Positions 1-7,997 of a stretch of DNA of 64,000 nucleotides are shown in pieces (positions within the stretch are counted from its first letter, which is position 1; each line of letters starts with the position of its first letter). A program made the translations under genes and the position numbers. Source of the DNA: Shewanella sairae (GTDB taxonomy: Bacteria > Pseudomonadota > Gammaproteobacteria > Enterobacterales > Shewanellaceae); NCBI RefSeq assembly GCF_023283535.1, contig NZ_JAKILT010000014.1, positions 46,424 through 110,423 of the forward strand. The letters are read 5' to 3'. Under the pieces are notes generated by a model. It had not been told where the DNA came from, did no database searches, and worked only from the letters and a program-made list of their open reading frames with translations.

Positions 1-1239
1 GCCACTCTTAGGATCGACAATTTCAGGGTGAGTCATACGCACGGTTATTGGGAACTGACTTTGATTCTTAATAACTGGATCAATTTGACCTTGAGCATTT
101 TTCGGTAAGCTTACTGAATATCTATAGCCTATGTATTGACCTAAGGTTGGCGTGGCTAATTGGCTGGCAGCCACATTATATTGAGTGCCTTTTTGGCTAA
201 TTGTACCAGCCTCTATAATGCTCACTCTTGGTGAGATTAAATTGGATAGCGATTGTTGTTCATGAGCAGCTTTATTGCTGATATCTAACGGTGTACCTTC
301 AATTGAGATAACTTGCGGAAAATGCTCCTCATTGAGGGTTAGCTGCTGTAGTGGGTTATTGAATGCAATTACTTTCTGTAGCTGAGTATAAGCGGAGATA
401 TCTAAGCTGGTAATACGATTACTATTAAGCTCAATTTCTTTTAAAGGAGAGTTCGAGTTTAGCTTAAGCTCATCAATTTGATTGTAATCGGCTTTGACTT
501 TGATCAGCTGCGGGTTATGGCTGAGATCGAGCTGCTTTAGTTGGTTATTTCTAACCGAAACGACTCTTAGGTCGGGATGATACTCTAAGTTGAGTTCATT
601 CAGTTTATTGCTAGATAAATGGAGATGCTTTAGTTTAGGGTTATGCGATAAGTCAATGGTTTTTAATGTCCCAACAGGCAAACTCAAGGCCTGTAACTCT
701 AAATTTTTAGACAGATCTATCTCGGTAAGTTGATGATTACTTAAGCCAATATCTCGAAGTTTTGGCTGTGCTGATAAATCAATATCGCTCAATGGCAGCT
801 TATAAGCATAAAGGCTTTTTAATTTAGGATTGCTGCTGACATTAATAGAGCTGAGTTTATTTCCTGATAAGTTCAATGCAGTAAGGTTAGGGTTATTAGA
901 CAGGTCGATATTCGTTAACTGATTATCGGCAAGAATAAGCCTATCGAGTTGTTCAAGTTCGCTGATATCGATATGGGTTAGCTGGTTATCGAGTAATATC
1001 AATGTTTTTAGCCCAGGCATAAAGCGGATTTCATCAACATTACGTATTTGTTGAGTATTACATTGAAGTTCGGTGATCTGAGCTAGATTTTTGATTTCAG
1101 TTTTTTGTACACATTTTGCGAATTGAGGGTCTGTAAACTCGACTTCACTGACAAGCTTTGGTGCTTGGGTTAATGCACAGCCCCCTAAGCCGAATAGGCT
1201 TGAGCTAAGTATGGCGATAGTTAACTTGAATGCTCTCAT
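1..1239 (-). CDS. Leucine-rich-repeat lipoprotein, C-terminus cut by window edge
   Basis: An open frame reads without stop from the ATG at 1239 to the window edge (413 codons seen). The N-terminus is a signal peptide ending in a lipobox (GLGGC, Cys about residue 21), so a lipoprotein is expected. Residues about 60-340 are short leucine-rich repeats of about 20-22 residues with the pattern LxxLxLxxNxLxxIDLSxNP, like bacterial LRR surface proteins that act in binding or adhesion. After residue 340 the repeats stop and a non-repeat domain begins, which is truncated here. No enzyme domain is visible. The promoter should lie in 1240-1380. Function unknown; LRR lipoprotein is secure from the sequence. 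Confidence 0.85.
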   Translation of the reverse strand, partial: MRAFKLTIAILSSSLFGLGGCALTQAPKLVSEVEFTDPQFAKCVQKTEIKNLAQITELQCNTQQIRNVDEIRFMPGLKTLILLDNQLTHIDISELEQLDRLILADNQLTNIDLSNNPNLTALNLSGNKLSSINVSSNPKLKSLYAYKLPLSDIDLSAQPKLRDIGLSNHQLTEIDLSKNLELQALSLPVGTLKTIDLSHNPKLKHLHLSSNKLNELNLEYHPDLRVVSVRNNQLKQLDLSHNPQLIKVKADYNQIDELKLNSNSPLKEIELNSNRITSLDISAYTQLQKVIAFNNPLQQLTLNEEHFPQVISIEGTPLDISNKAAHEQQSLSNLISPRVSIIEAGTISQKGTQYNVAASQLATPTLGQYIGYRYSVSLPKNAQGQIDPVIKNQSQFPITVRMTHPEIVDPKSG

Positions 1240-1380
1240 TGAGTCCTTGTCCTTTGCCTGTTGTTAGTAAGCAACATAATTAGTTAGCAATTGGTATAAG
1301 GCGGGCAAACTAACATAAAGCTGTAGTTGTGCAGTGCAAGCATCTGAATTACTTGAACTCGATCGAGAAATATCATGGGA

Positions 1381-1420
1381 TAAAATAAAAATGGAGCCAA
1401 AAGGCTCCATTTTTATTTTA
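1381..1420. terminator. Bidirectional intrinsic terminator
   Basis: A perfect 18-bp inverted repeat (1381-1398 and 1403-1420) with an AAAA loop and A/T-rich outer arms lies just downstream of the minus-strand SPFH gene. The arm core is ATGGAGCC/GGCTCCAT. Confidence 0.85.
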
Positions 1421-1434
1421 TTGCGAACGATGGA

Positions 1435-2325
1435 TTACTTATTTGCGTCACGAATATCCATAATTGGCATTGCGCCGTCGCCCATCATGGTTGATGGCAG
1501 TCTTCCATCCCATGCTTGTGCTTCAGTTAACTTTACAATTAATGGGTTATTCTTAAGTGCTTTAGCTTTTGCTTCAATCGCTTGGGCTTCTGCCTTACCT
1601 TTAAGCAAGATTGATTGCGCTTCAGCTTCAGCCACTTTTAAAATACCTTTTGCACGTGCATCAGCGGTATTTACCGCGCGCAGAGCTTCTAAACGTTGGC
1701 GCTCAAGCTTGTGTTCTTCTGCGGCCGCGAGGTTTTTCTCGGTCTGCTTAATTTCAATCGAGTTGATGTACTTTTGCGGCAGAATGATATTTTCAATTTG
1801 GATGTTATCAACAATAACAGGAAAACCTTCCATCTCTTCAGCCAAGCGACGTTCGATACCTTGAATGGCGCTGGCTCTGTCTTGTATTAACTGCTCAGCT
1901 TCAAATTGAGGAATGGTGTCTTTGGTTGCCGAGCGAAAGCGCGGGTCGAGAATTCGTTGCTCGAACTGAGTTAAGCCGCCATAGCGTTTAAACAGATCAA
2001 GTGCAGCTTCTTTATTTACCGTCCAGTTAACTGATACCTCGATGGTTACTGGCATTTGTTCTTTAGTGCTCGATGCCATTTTCTCGGCATTCTTACGAGT
2101 ACGCACTTCGATCATTTCAACGGTTTCAATAAAAGGGATTTTGAAATGTAAGCCAGGATTTTGCTGATCTTTGGCCTCACCGAAGCGTTTTACCACGCCG
2201 ACATGGCCTTCAACAACGATAAAGTAAGAGTTAAAGATTGCCACGATAATCAATAAAATTGGCAGAATCTTTAACAATGAAAATGATTTTGTAAGTTGAG
2301 TAAGTTTTGAGTTTTTTTGCAGCAT
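1435..2325 (-). CDS. SPFH/prohibitin-domain membrane protein
   Basis: 296 residues from the ATG at 2325, chosen because AAAGGA lies 8 bases upstream; a longer frame to 2367 lacks a ribosome site. One N-terminal membrane helix (about residues 15-35) is followed by an SPFH/band-7 domain (GHVGVVKRFGEA, NPGLHFKIPF) and a coiled-coil, Ala/Glu/Lys-rich segment (about 185-265), as in HflC/prohibitin-like proteins. These assemble into membrane-bound oligomers that organise microdomains or modulate FtsH-type proteases. There is no HflK partner next to it, so it is a stand-alone prohibitin-family protein rather than true hflC. It is followed by a strong terminator and appears monocistronic. Confidence 0.85.
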   Translation of the reverse strand: MLQKNSKLTQLTKSFSLLKILPILLIIVAIFNSYFIVVEGHVGVVKRFGEAKDQQNPGLHFKIPFIETVEMIEVRTRKNAEKMASSTKEQMPVTIEVSVNWTVNKEAALDLFKRYGGLTQFEQRILDPRFRSATKDTIPQFEAEQLIQDRASAIQGIERRLAEEMEGFPVIVDNIQIENIILPQKYINSIEIKQTEKNLAAAEEHKLERQRLEALRAVNTADARAKGILKVAEAEAQSILLKGKAEAQAIEAKAKALKNNPLIVKLTEAQAWDGRLPSTMMGDGAMPIMDIRDANK

Positions 2326-2490
2326 TTTGATATCCTTTCGAAATTTGCGCTGCAAAGATACCAGCAAATGCTAACGGGTGAAACAATTGTGTTTAATTGG
2401 TTGCTATTGTGTTGCTTTGGTTGTTGTTTTAGAAGAGGGGAAGCGGCATCAATCGCGTACAGATGATTTAGATGCCGTTATTAAGGGGGC

Positions 2491-2736
2491 TTAACCGTTA
2501 AAGTGGTTTAATTGCTGGTAAAGCGCATCTTTTAATACTGCTCTGTCATGTTTGAGTTGGTGCATCGCCTCATCATCAATTGGGGCACCTCTTAGTTCTA
2601 AATTGCGGATTTCTTTATCCAGTGCATTGTAATGTTTAGTGTCTTTTGCAAAAGCCTCATCACTTTGACAAAGCTTAACAATTATATCTTGGTACTCAGG
2701 AAACTCATGAATAAGTGAGTGATCTTCGCCTAACAT
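2491..2736 (-). CDS. YdcH family (DUF465) small protein
   Basis: 81 residues with the DUF465 layout: HSLIHEFPEY near the N-terminus, then two amphipathic helices containing DKEIRNLELRG and LKHDRAVLKDALY. Members are short helical-hairpin cytosolic proteins of unknown biochemical role. The length is typical of the family. It stands alone, with about 165 bp to the SPFH gene and 155 bp to the MerR gene. Confidence 0.85.
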   Translation of the reverse strand: MLGEDHSLIHEFPEYQDIIVKLCQSDEAFAKDTKHYNALDKEIRNLELRGAPIDDEAMHQLKHDRAVLKDALYQQLNHFNG

Positions 2737-2854
2737 ATCACCCCCTAAAATAGTGAATGGACAGTATTGTTGCTTAGATAAGTAAAGCCAAACCTTAGGT
2801 TAAATACAAGGTTGTGTGGGAGAGAGGACGAGAATGATATTTTACGAGTGAAAA

Positions 2855-2874
2855 TGCCTGCGCTCACGCAGGCA
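2855..2874 (-). terminator. Hairpin downstream of the MerR gene
   Basis: TGCCTGCG-CTCA-CGCAGGCA stem-loop; read on the minus strand it is followed by a short T run (TTTT). It lies 18 bp past the MerR stop codon. Confidence 0.65.
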
Positions 2875-2891
2875 TATATGAGGTGCGTATA

Positions 2892-3404
2892 TTATAAAGT
2901 ACGAATGCGTTTGATTTCTTCCGCATCAATACTCAAAGATTCTAAGAATTTTTGATGTTCTTCCGGCTCAAGTTTTTCAAATGTTTGATGCCAGCGTACC
3001 ATTGCAGCTTCATCAAAGCCTGCTTCAATCATGATCTCAACCCAGCGCTGTTTGTTTACCATTTCGTTCTCCAATAAATCAGGGGCTTTCAATAAAATGA
3101 CAATAGCCCGCTGTTGCTGTCTAAGTTTGGCGACCTCTTGCTCAAGCTGATTAAAATGCTCTTTTAACAGCTGAGGTTGCTCAAGTGCGTTTTCTTCGTT
3201 AAGTAAGGTTGCAATACTGGCTACCGATAACCCATACGCACGATACGACACTATTGCGGCTAACTTTTTATCTTCAGCCTCGCCATAATATCGATAACCA
3301 TTATCTGCTCGTAACGCCGGTGTGAGCAGCCCCTCTTTCTCATAATAGAGCAGTGTGGTTCGAGAGATGTTGGCGCGTTTTGCAAGTTGGGTAACGGTAT
3401 ACAT
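2892..3404 (-). CDS. MerR family transcriptional regulator
   Basis: 170 residues. An N-terminal MerR winged helix-turn-helix (MYTVTQLAKRANISRTTLLYYEKEGLL, wing NGYRYYGEAEDKKL) is followed by a coiled-coil dimerisation helix (about 80-105) and a C-terminal segment with no Cys pair, so a metal sensor such as CueR or ZntR is unlikely. The ATG at 3404 has AGGATG just upstream. The gene lies behind a promoter with a 19-bp spacer and a dyad (3434-3464), the arrangement MerR proteins distort to activate transcription, so autoregulation is likely. The signal and any other targets are not visible. Confidence 0.88.
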   Translation of the reverse strand: MYTVTQLAKRANISRTTLLYYEKEGLLTPALRADNGYRYYGEAEDKKLAAIVSYRAYGLSVASIATLLNEENALEQPQLLKEHFNQLEQEVAKLRQQQRAIVILLKAPDLLENEMVNKQRWVEIMIEAGFDEAAMVRWHQTFEKLEPEEHQKFLESLSIDAEEIKRIRTL

Positions 3405-3433
3405 ATTTCATCCTAGCTTTGACGACAGCGTGG

Positions 3434-3464
3434 AGTATCAAGCCTATACCTGTAGACAGGTCAA
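3434..3464 (-). promoter_or_regulatory. MerR-type promoter, 19-bp spacer with dyad operator
   Basis: On the minus strand TTGACC (3464-3459) and GATACT (3439-3434) are separated by exactly 19 bp. The spacer region carries a perfect ACCTGT-CT-ACAGGT repeat (3448-3461) and an outer CCTnT-N8-AnAGG dyad (3443-3460). The expected start site near 3427 gives a short leader to the MerR ATG at 3404. Confidence 0.6.
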
Positions 3465-3481
3465 CAGAATAATGATTACGG

Positions 3482-4399
3482 TTAAACTTTGCCTGTGCCA
3501 AGATTTTTGCTTTGAGTATTTGATAAACAACCAACCATAACGACAAGTAATCCAATTGCAAAGCTGTTTGAAAGCAAAATAATTTGGCTTACTTTCGTTG
3601 TTGAGCCTATGACTAACGTTGAGATTATCGGTAGCTGTTTGAGGACAAATTGTAGCAAGATAAAGCTTAAAAGCAGCGCGTAAACAAAGTGACGACCATG
3701 CCCAAGTTTAGCCAAGAGAGCAATTGATATAGTAAATAAGATGACATATTTAGGGAGGCTAAACCAAAACATGCTAATAAGAACATCAAGTTCATAGGGT
3801 AATTGAGTTAGCAGCTCTTTATATTGCTTCATTAAGGTCAGGCTCCAGTCCATATAACTATCAGGAACATAGAACTGAGTAATGCTAAAAGCGATGACCA
3901 TGGCACTGAGCATGACAATATTTTGTTGGTAATTGATTTTAGCGGTTAAGTTTTTCCATGAATGTTTAAGGCCAACAAAGGCCAAAGTCGCGATAATGAG
4001 TTCAGTAAGGCTGTTGATAACCCATATTGGCCAATAGCGATAACTGGATTCAATTGACTCGATAAGCGGGTTACATAGGGTTAGCACTGTCGAAAATAGT
4101 GATGACAATGCAAATAACGTTAATACTGAAATCATAAACGGTAGTTGTTTATCTTTAGTGCTAGCAATAGCGCAATAAGTAGTAAATATCGCGTAAGTGA
4201 TAATTAAAAATATACAAAACCTTTGGTTTTGATCTTGTAAAAAATGATTACTGGAATAGTCAGTAGGTAGACTGACGCCAACAATAAAAAGCTGCGCAGG
4301 AAAAAACAAAATAAGCAGTACTTTAACTGAAACCGCAACGAGGCTAATAAGCCCGGCGAATAATAAATAGTTAGTTTTTTTTAAGTGAAGGTAATTCAC
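3482..4399 (-). CDS. Hypothetical multipass membrane protein
   Basis: 305 residues beginning with GTG at 4399, supported by AAGGA nine bases upstream. There are about eight hydrophobic segments (about residues 12-35, 60-80, 88-112, 125-147, 160-178, 205-228, 235-255, 270-290) with short polar loops. No motif of a known transporter or enzyme is recognisable. It is transcribed toward the MerR gene, but the MerR promoter lies just beyond its end, so the two need not be co-transcribed. Confidence 0.7.
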   Translation of the reverse strand: MNYLHLKKTNYLLFAGLISLVAVSVKVLLILFFPAQLFIVGVSLPTDYSSNHFLQDQNQRFCIFLIITYAIFTTYCAIASTKDKQLPFMISVLTLFALSSLFSTVLTLCNPLIESIESSYRYWPIWVINSLTELIIATLAFVGLKHSWKNLTAKINYQQNIVMLSAMVIAFSITQFYVPDSYMDWSLTLMKQYKELLTQLPYELDVLISMFWFSLPKYVILFTISIALLAKLGHGRHFVYALLLSFILLQFVLKQLPIISTLVIGSTTKVSQIILLSNSFAIGLLVVMVGCLSNTQSKNLGTGKV

Positions 4400-4625
4400 T
4401 AATATTAATCCTTTAATACGAGTATTGAGAAAGATGAGCTTACCCTATATAGGGCTAAGGGGAAATGAAGCTTAGTATTAAAGAATTTAAACATATCAGC
4501 CTTTGTTTAGTACTAATGAAATTAGTTAAATTAGATTAATACTTATTTATGTGTACCTCTAAATTAGTATTCGGTAATGATCCTTGTCACAGATATTGAT
4601 GCGAGTTTGTAATCAAAGTGTAATC

Positions 4626-4667
4626 TTGTTCTGGATCAAGTTAATTCATTTGTTTCGGCAATATAAC
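4626..4667 (+). promoter_or_regulatory. FNR/EtrA-type site and -10 element upstream of the porin gene
   Basis: TTGTTCTGGATCAA (4626-4639) differs from the FNR consensus TTGAT-N4-ATCAA at one position. A TATAAC -10 hexamer at 4662-4667 predicts a start at about 4674, which puts the centre of the site at -41.5, the class II activator position. The rest of 4400-4704 is AT-rich with no gene. Confidence 0.55.
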
Positions 4668-4704
4668 TGCATGTGAAAATGATGAAACAAAAGGATTACA
4701 ATAG

Positions 4705-5895
4705 ATGAAAGTTCACGCCCTCACATTAGCTGTATTAGCAAGCTTAGCCTCAACTGCAGTAGCTGCAGAAACCGTGGATCCACTCAAAAAAGCTTTTATC
4801 GATGACTCTGCTGTCAAAGTGCAATTTCGCCTGCGCTTTGAAGACGTAGATGTTGCGAATGTTGACCAGCAAAACCAAACAACTTTACGCACGCGCTTAA
4901 ATTACCAAACTGGCGATATTTATAACTTATACGCTGTGGCTGAGGTTGATGATGTTCTCTCCACAGATAATGAGCCACTGATTGCTGACTATAAGTATAC
5001 CCAAATAAACCAAGGCTATATTGGTTACCGAGCGCCAGCTGAAATCCTTGCACTACTTGGTCGCCAGCGAATCTTATTAGATAACCAGCGCTTTGTTGGT
5101 GGTGTAGGGTTCCGCCAAAACGAGCAAACTTATGATGCGGTGTCTGTGAAAAACACAGCAATTGCTGGATTAACCGCTTATTACGCTTACGTGGCAGATG
5201 TGAACCGAATTTTCCCTGAGGGTTCAGGTAAAGAAGAGCATGAAAACAAAACTAACTTAGTTAATATCAACTACAAGGGCTTAGATTTCGCTAAGTTATC
5301 TGGTTACGCTTACCTAATTGATAACCGTGATGTAGCCGCTTTCTCTACAGACACTTATGGTATTCGTGCTACGGGTGATATCAAGCTCGATGCCTTAAAA
5401 CTGAGTTATGAAGCTGAGTTTGCGCAGCAGTCAGAAGGTGGAGATAACCCTGTTAGTTACAGTGCCTCTTACTACAAATTAGGTGCTGGAATAAACTTTG
5501 ATGGCTTTGGCGCTAAAGTGGGTTATGAAGTACTTGGGTCCGATGACGGTAAAGCCGGTTTTATTACTCCGCTAGCGACTTTACATGCCTTTAACGGTTG
5601 GACGGATAAGTTTTTGTTTGGCGGCAAAGGTAACTGGGAAAATGGTTTAGTGGACACACACTTTATTGTTACTGCCAAACTAGCGGGTTTAAAGTTACTT
5701 GCTAAGTACCATACATTTGAATCTGATTATGGTGATATAGATATGGGACAAGAGTGGGGCGTAGCTGCCACTTACCGATTTGCTGACTACTATAGCGTTG
5801 GTGTTAAGTATGCCAGCTTTAGTGGTGCAGATGCGGGCTATGGTTTCTCAAATGATACAGACAAATTATGGCTAACACTGCAGGCTAAATATTAA
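4705..5895 (+). CDS. Outer-membrane porin-like beta-barrel protein
   Basis: 396 residues. A classic signal peptide (MKVHALTLAVLASLASTAVAA) is followed by a domain of alternating polar/aromatic strands (DSAVKVQFRLRFEDVD, QTTLRTRLNYQTGDIYNLYAVAEVDD) and a C-terminal strand ending LWLTLQAKY, as in trimeric or alginate-export-like porins. AAGGATTAC precedes the ATG. It is probably a diffusion channel for small solutes, substrate unknown. The upstream FNR-type box suggests control by oxygen or anaerobic respiration. It is followed by a strong terminator, so monocistronic. Confidence 0.8.
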   Translation: MKVHALTLAVLASLASTAVAAETVDPLKKAFIDDSAVKVQFRLRFEDVDVANVDQQNQTTLRTRLNYQTGDIYNLYAVAEVDDVLSTDNEPLIADYKYTQINQGYIGYRAPAEILALLGRQRILLDNQRFVGGVGFRQNEQTYDAVSVKNTAIAGLTAYYAYVADVNRIFPEGSGKEEHENKTNLVNINYKGLDFAKLSGYAYLIDNRDVAAFSTDTYGIRATGDIKLDALKLSYEAEFAQQSEGGDNPVSYSASYYKLGAGINFDGFGAKVGYEVLGSDDGKAGFITPLATLHAFNGWTDKFLFGGKGNWENGLVDTHFIVTAKLAGLKLLAKYHTFESDYGDIDMGQEWGVAATYRFADYYSVGVKYASFSGADAGYGFSNDTDKLWLTLQAKY

Positions 5896-5957
5896 AGGTT
5901 AGTATTACCGAACGCATAGAGTCCAGTTTGGGACTCTTCTCGCTACTCCCGTTTATA

Positions 5958-5989
5958 AGCAGGAAACGTCAGTTATTCCTGCTTTTTTT
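5958..5989 (+). terminator. Intrinsic terminator after the porin gene
   Basis: AGCAGGAA (5958-5965) pairs with TTCCTGCT (5976-5983), followed by a run of T to 5989. Confidence 0.85.
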
Positions 5990-6100
5990 ATGCAAGCATA
6001 AAGCTGATACTTTTTGACATTAACTTGGACGCTTGTTTCTACATTGCTAATGGTGTTGGTTAAATGTGATTGGTGATATTATTCCTGCCAAATTAACGCC

Positions 6101-7255
6101 TTGCCATTGAGTGAATCATTGCTTAAGTCTTGCTCTCGTCTTTTTATTGTTGCTTTTATCACTACTTCGTCATGTTCAGCGGCGCAGGCTTCTGTACCCG
6201 TCGATGAGGACAAGCCACAGCAACAAGAAGCATTAGTTACCTCAGAGAAGCCTACTGAATTAGACGATCCTTGCTACAGCCATTCGCAAATGGATGACGC
6301 TATAGATAAAGCTTTTAACTATCTTAATACTAAGTTTTGCCAACCGGCAATTTGGTTCGATAGTTTTTTTGTTGACGACAGAATTGAAGATGATGCCCGT
6401 GCTGGTACGATTATTCGTTGGTATAACGACTTTGCCTATCATGGCGAGGAAGGGTTTAAATACCGTTCTAACCTCAATGCTAGATTGCACTTACCAGGCG
6501 CGACTAAACGATTAAAGCTTATTTTAGATTCAACCGGTGAAGACGACCCATTTTCGTTTATTAAGTCCCCCGATGACAACAATGATAGAGATATAGGCTT
6601 GAGGTATGATTGGTATGCAAAAGGCCGAGTCAGCTTTAATATTAAGGCTAATCTAAAACCAAAGGTTGAAGCGAGATGGCGCTACACTTATCCGATATCT
6701 GATAGCACCGTGACGCGATTGACCCAGAAGCTTTATCAAGAAAAGAAAGTCACTGGTGAGTCGACGGAGTTTGATATTGAGCATGCCTTTAACGAAACCT
6801 TTGTTGGTCGTTGGAGCGCAGTTGCACAATATGAGAATCGCGATAATGGTTGGGAGTTTGGTTCTAGCCTCAAGCTATATCAATATATTAATAATCGTCA
6901 GGCTCTCAGTTACCAAGCGAGTATTTATGGGGTCGATGAGCCCTATCACTATGTCAAAAATGCCAGTGTTAGTGCCACATATAGGCAAAACTTTCTGCGT
7001 GACTGGCTGTTCTTTGCTGTGACTCCAGAGTATCGCTGGAGTAAAGAGGACGAGTTCTCCGAGCGTATTAACCAAGCGGTGCTAACCTTTACGCTTCGAA
7101 GTACTGTTTCAAAATGTATAGCGCCCAGCAGTTATTGGTTAATCCATCAATATTTAGTCGTGAGTTTCAGGTTCTGGGCTGAGGTCTGCTTCAATAACAC
7201 TCTCATTAGCCGGTGCGACTTGTTCGCTATGAGGTTGACTAACTTGCTCGGCTAA
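6101..7255 (+). CDS. Outer-membrane-type hypothetical protein, possibly frameshifted near its 3' end
   Basis: Reads 384 residues from TTG at 6101 (in-frame stop at 6074; TTG at 6107 also possible). A signal-like hydrophobic stretch (LFIVAFITTSSCSAAQAS) precedes a beta-strand-rich domain with many aromatic alternations (VEARWRYTY, WEFGSSLKLYQY, FFAVTPEYRW). Strand pattern continues to VLTFTLR (about residue 333), after which about 50 residues lose beta-barrel character and run antisense through the 3' end of the convergent gene. In another frame FEVLF then a stop at 7119-7121 would close a normal final strand, so a one-base frameshift near 7091-7100 is suspected. Function unknown. Confidence 0.6.
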   Translation: MPLSESLLKSCSRLFIVAFITTSSCSAAQASVPVDEDKPQQQEALVTSEKPTELDDPCYSHSQMDDAIDKAFNYLNTKFCQPAIWFDSFFVDDRIEDDARAGTIIRWYNDFAYHGEEGFKYRSNLNARLHLPGATKRLKLILDSTGEDDPFSFIKSPDDNNDRDIGLRYDWYAKGRVSFNIKANLKPKVEARWRYTYPISDSTVTRLTQKLYQEKKVTGESTEFDIEHAFNETFVGRWSAVAQYENRDNGWEFGSSLKLYQYINNRQALSYQASIYGVDEPYHYVKNASVSATYRQNFLRDWLFFAVTPEYRWSKEDEFSERINQAVLTFTLRSTVSKCIAPSSYWLIHQYLVVSFRFWAEVCFNNTLISRCDLFAMRLTNLLG

Positions 7256-7579
7256 AACAATTAAGCTGTCGGTATAAGAAAATCCATAACCGTAGCCACC
7301 TTCAGTGCTCACACCATTACCTAGTAAGTGTGGATCACTAAAGTGGTCTTTAAAAGCAAAGTTGCCCGAGGTCACAGGGGTTATCTGTATTACTTTATAG
7401 CCCTGTTGATTTAAGCTCGATATCGCTTGCTGCAAATCGTTATTTAAGCGCTCACTATCAATTTTGCATGTCGAGAACTCAAACTCAGTTGTTTTGGGGT
7501 TTGCAGCCCACATTTGTTCGCGCTTATCAGTTTCAATCTTTGCGAAGTAGCTTTTGACAAATACGACTTTTTGATTCAT
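7154..7579 (-). CDS. Conserved hypothetical protein
   Basis: 141 residues, ATG at 7579 with AAGGG upstream. A compact domain of about 110 residues (FVKSYFAKIETDKREQMW, LQQAISSLNQQGYKVIQITPVTSG) looks like a small alpha/beta fold similar to DUF4177-like proteins, followed by a Gly/Tyr-rich turn and an acidic tail. No signal peptide. It converges on the outer-membrane gene and overlaps its read-through tail by about 100 bp, which supports the idea that the tail is not native. Role unknown. Confidence 0.6.
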   Translation of the reverse strand: MNQKVVFVKSYFAKIETDKREQMWAANPKTTEFEFSTCKIDSERLNNDLQQAISSLNQQGYKVIQITPVTSGNFAFKDHFSDPHLLGNGVSTEGGYGYGFSYTDSLIVLAEQVSQPHSEQVAPANESVIEADLSPEPETHD

Positions 7580-7997
7580 TAGATACCCTTAAAACGGAGA
7601 ACTCTGCTAGTTTTTATACATTACTTGCTGATGGATAAATTTTAACTAAAGTGCTTATTACAGTAATAAGGATTACTTTAGCAGAGAGTGAGGGATGATG
7701 TCGTTAACTTGTTATTATTCAATACACTGACTGCAAGTGAAAGGAGGCTCAATAGCAGGTGATTTACGCTAGGACGAGAGTAAATATGCTTTTAGTAGAT
7801 GAGCGAGTGAGGCTGTTAAACTGAGCAAATAGGCCGCTTTGTTGAAAAAAAGTCTTGTAATTGTTATGGTTATGTCGCGATTAATCCAGTAAAAATCATG
7901 TTTCTGCGGTCTAATTACGACATCGGATGTTGTCATTTACCTTAATGTATTAAGGTATAAGCTAGCGGTTATATAGCGAATAGGAAAGAGCCTTATT
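7580..7997 (+). promoter_or_regulatory. glnD upstream region with a 20-bp perfect palindrome
   Basis: 418 bp without a gene. At 7938-7957 lies the perfect inverted repeat TACCTTAATGTATTAAGGTA (9-bp arms, 2-bp centre), 40 bp before the glnD start, overlapping a possible -10 hexamer (TATAAG, 7956-7961). It has no T run, so it is more likely a protein-binding site than a terminator. Nothing else is recognisable. Confidence 0.4.

Noticed and set aside
1334..1864. 176-codon plus-strand frame over the SPFH gene
   Set aside because: It is antisense to a clear SPFH gene with better codon use and contains the terminator near its start.
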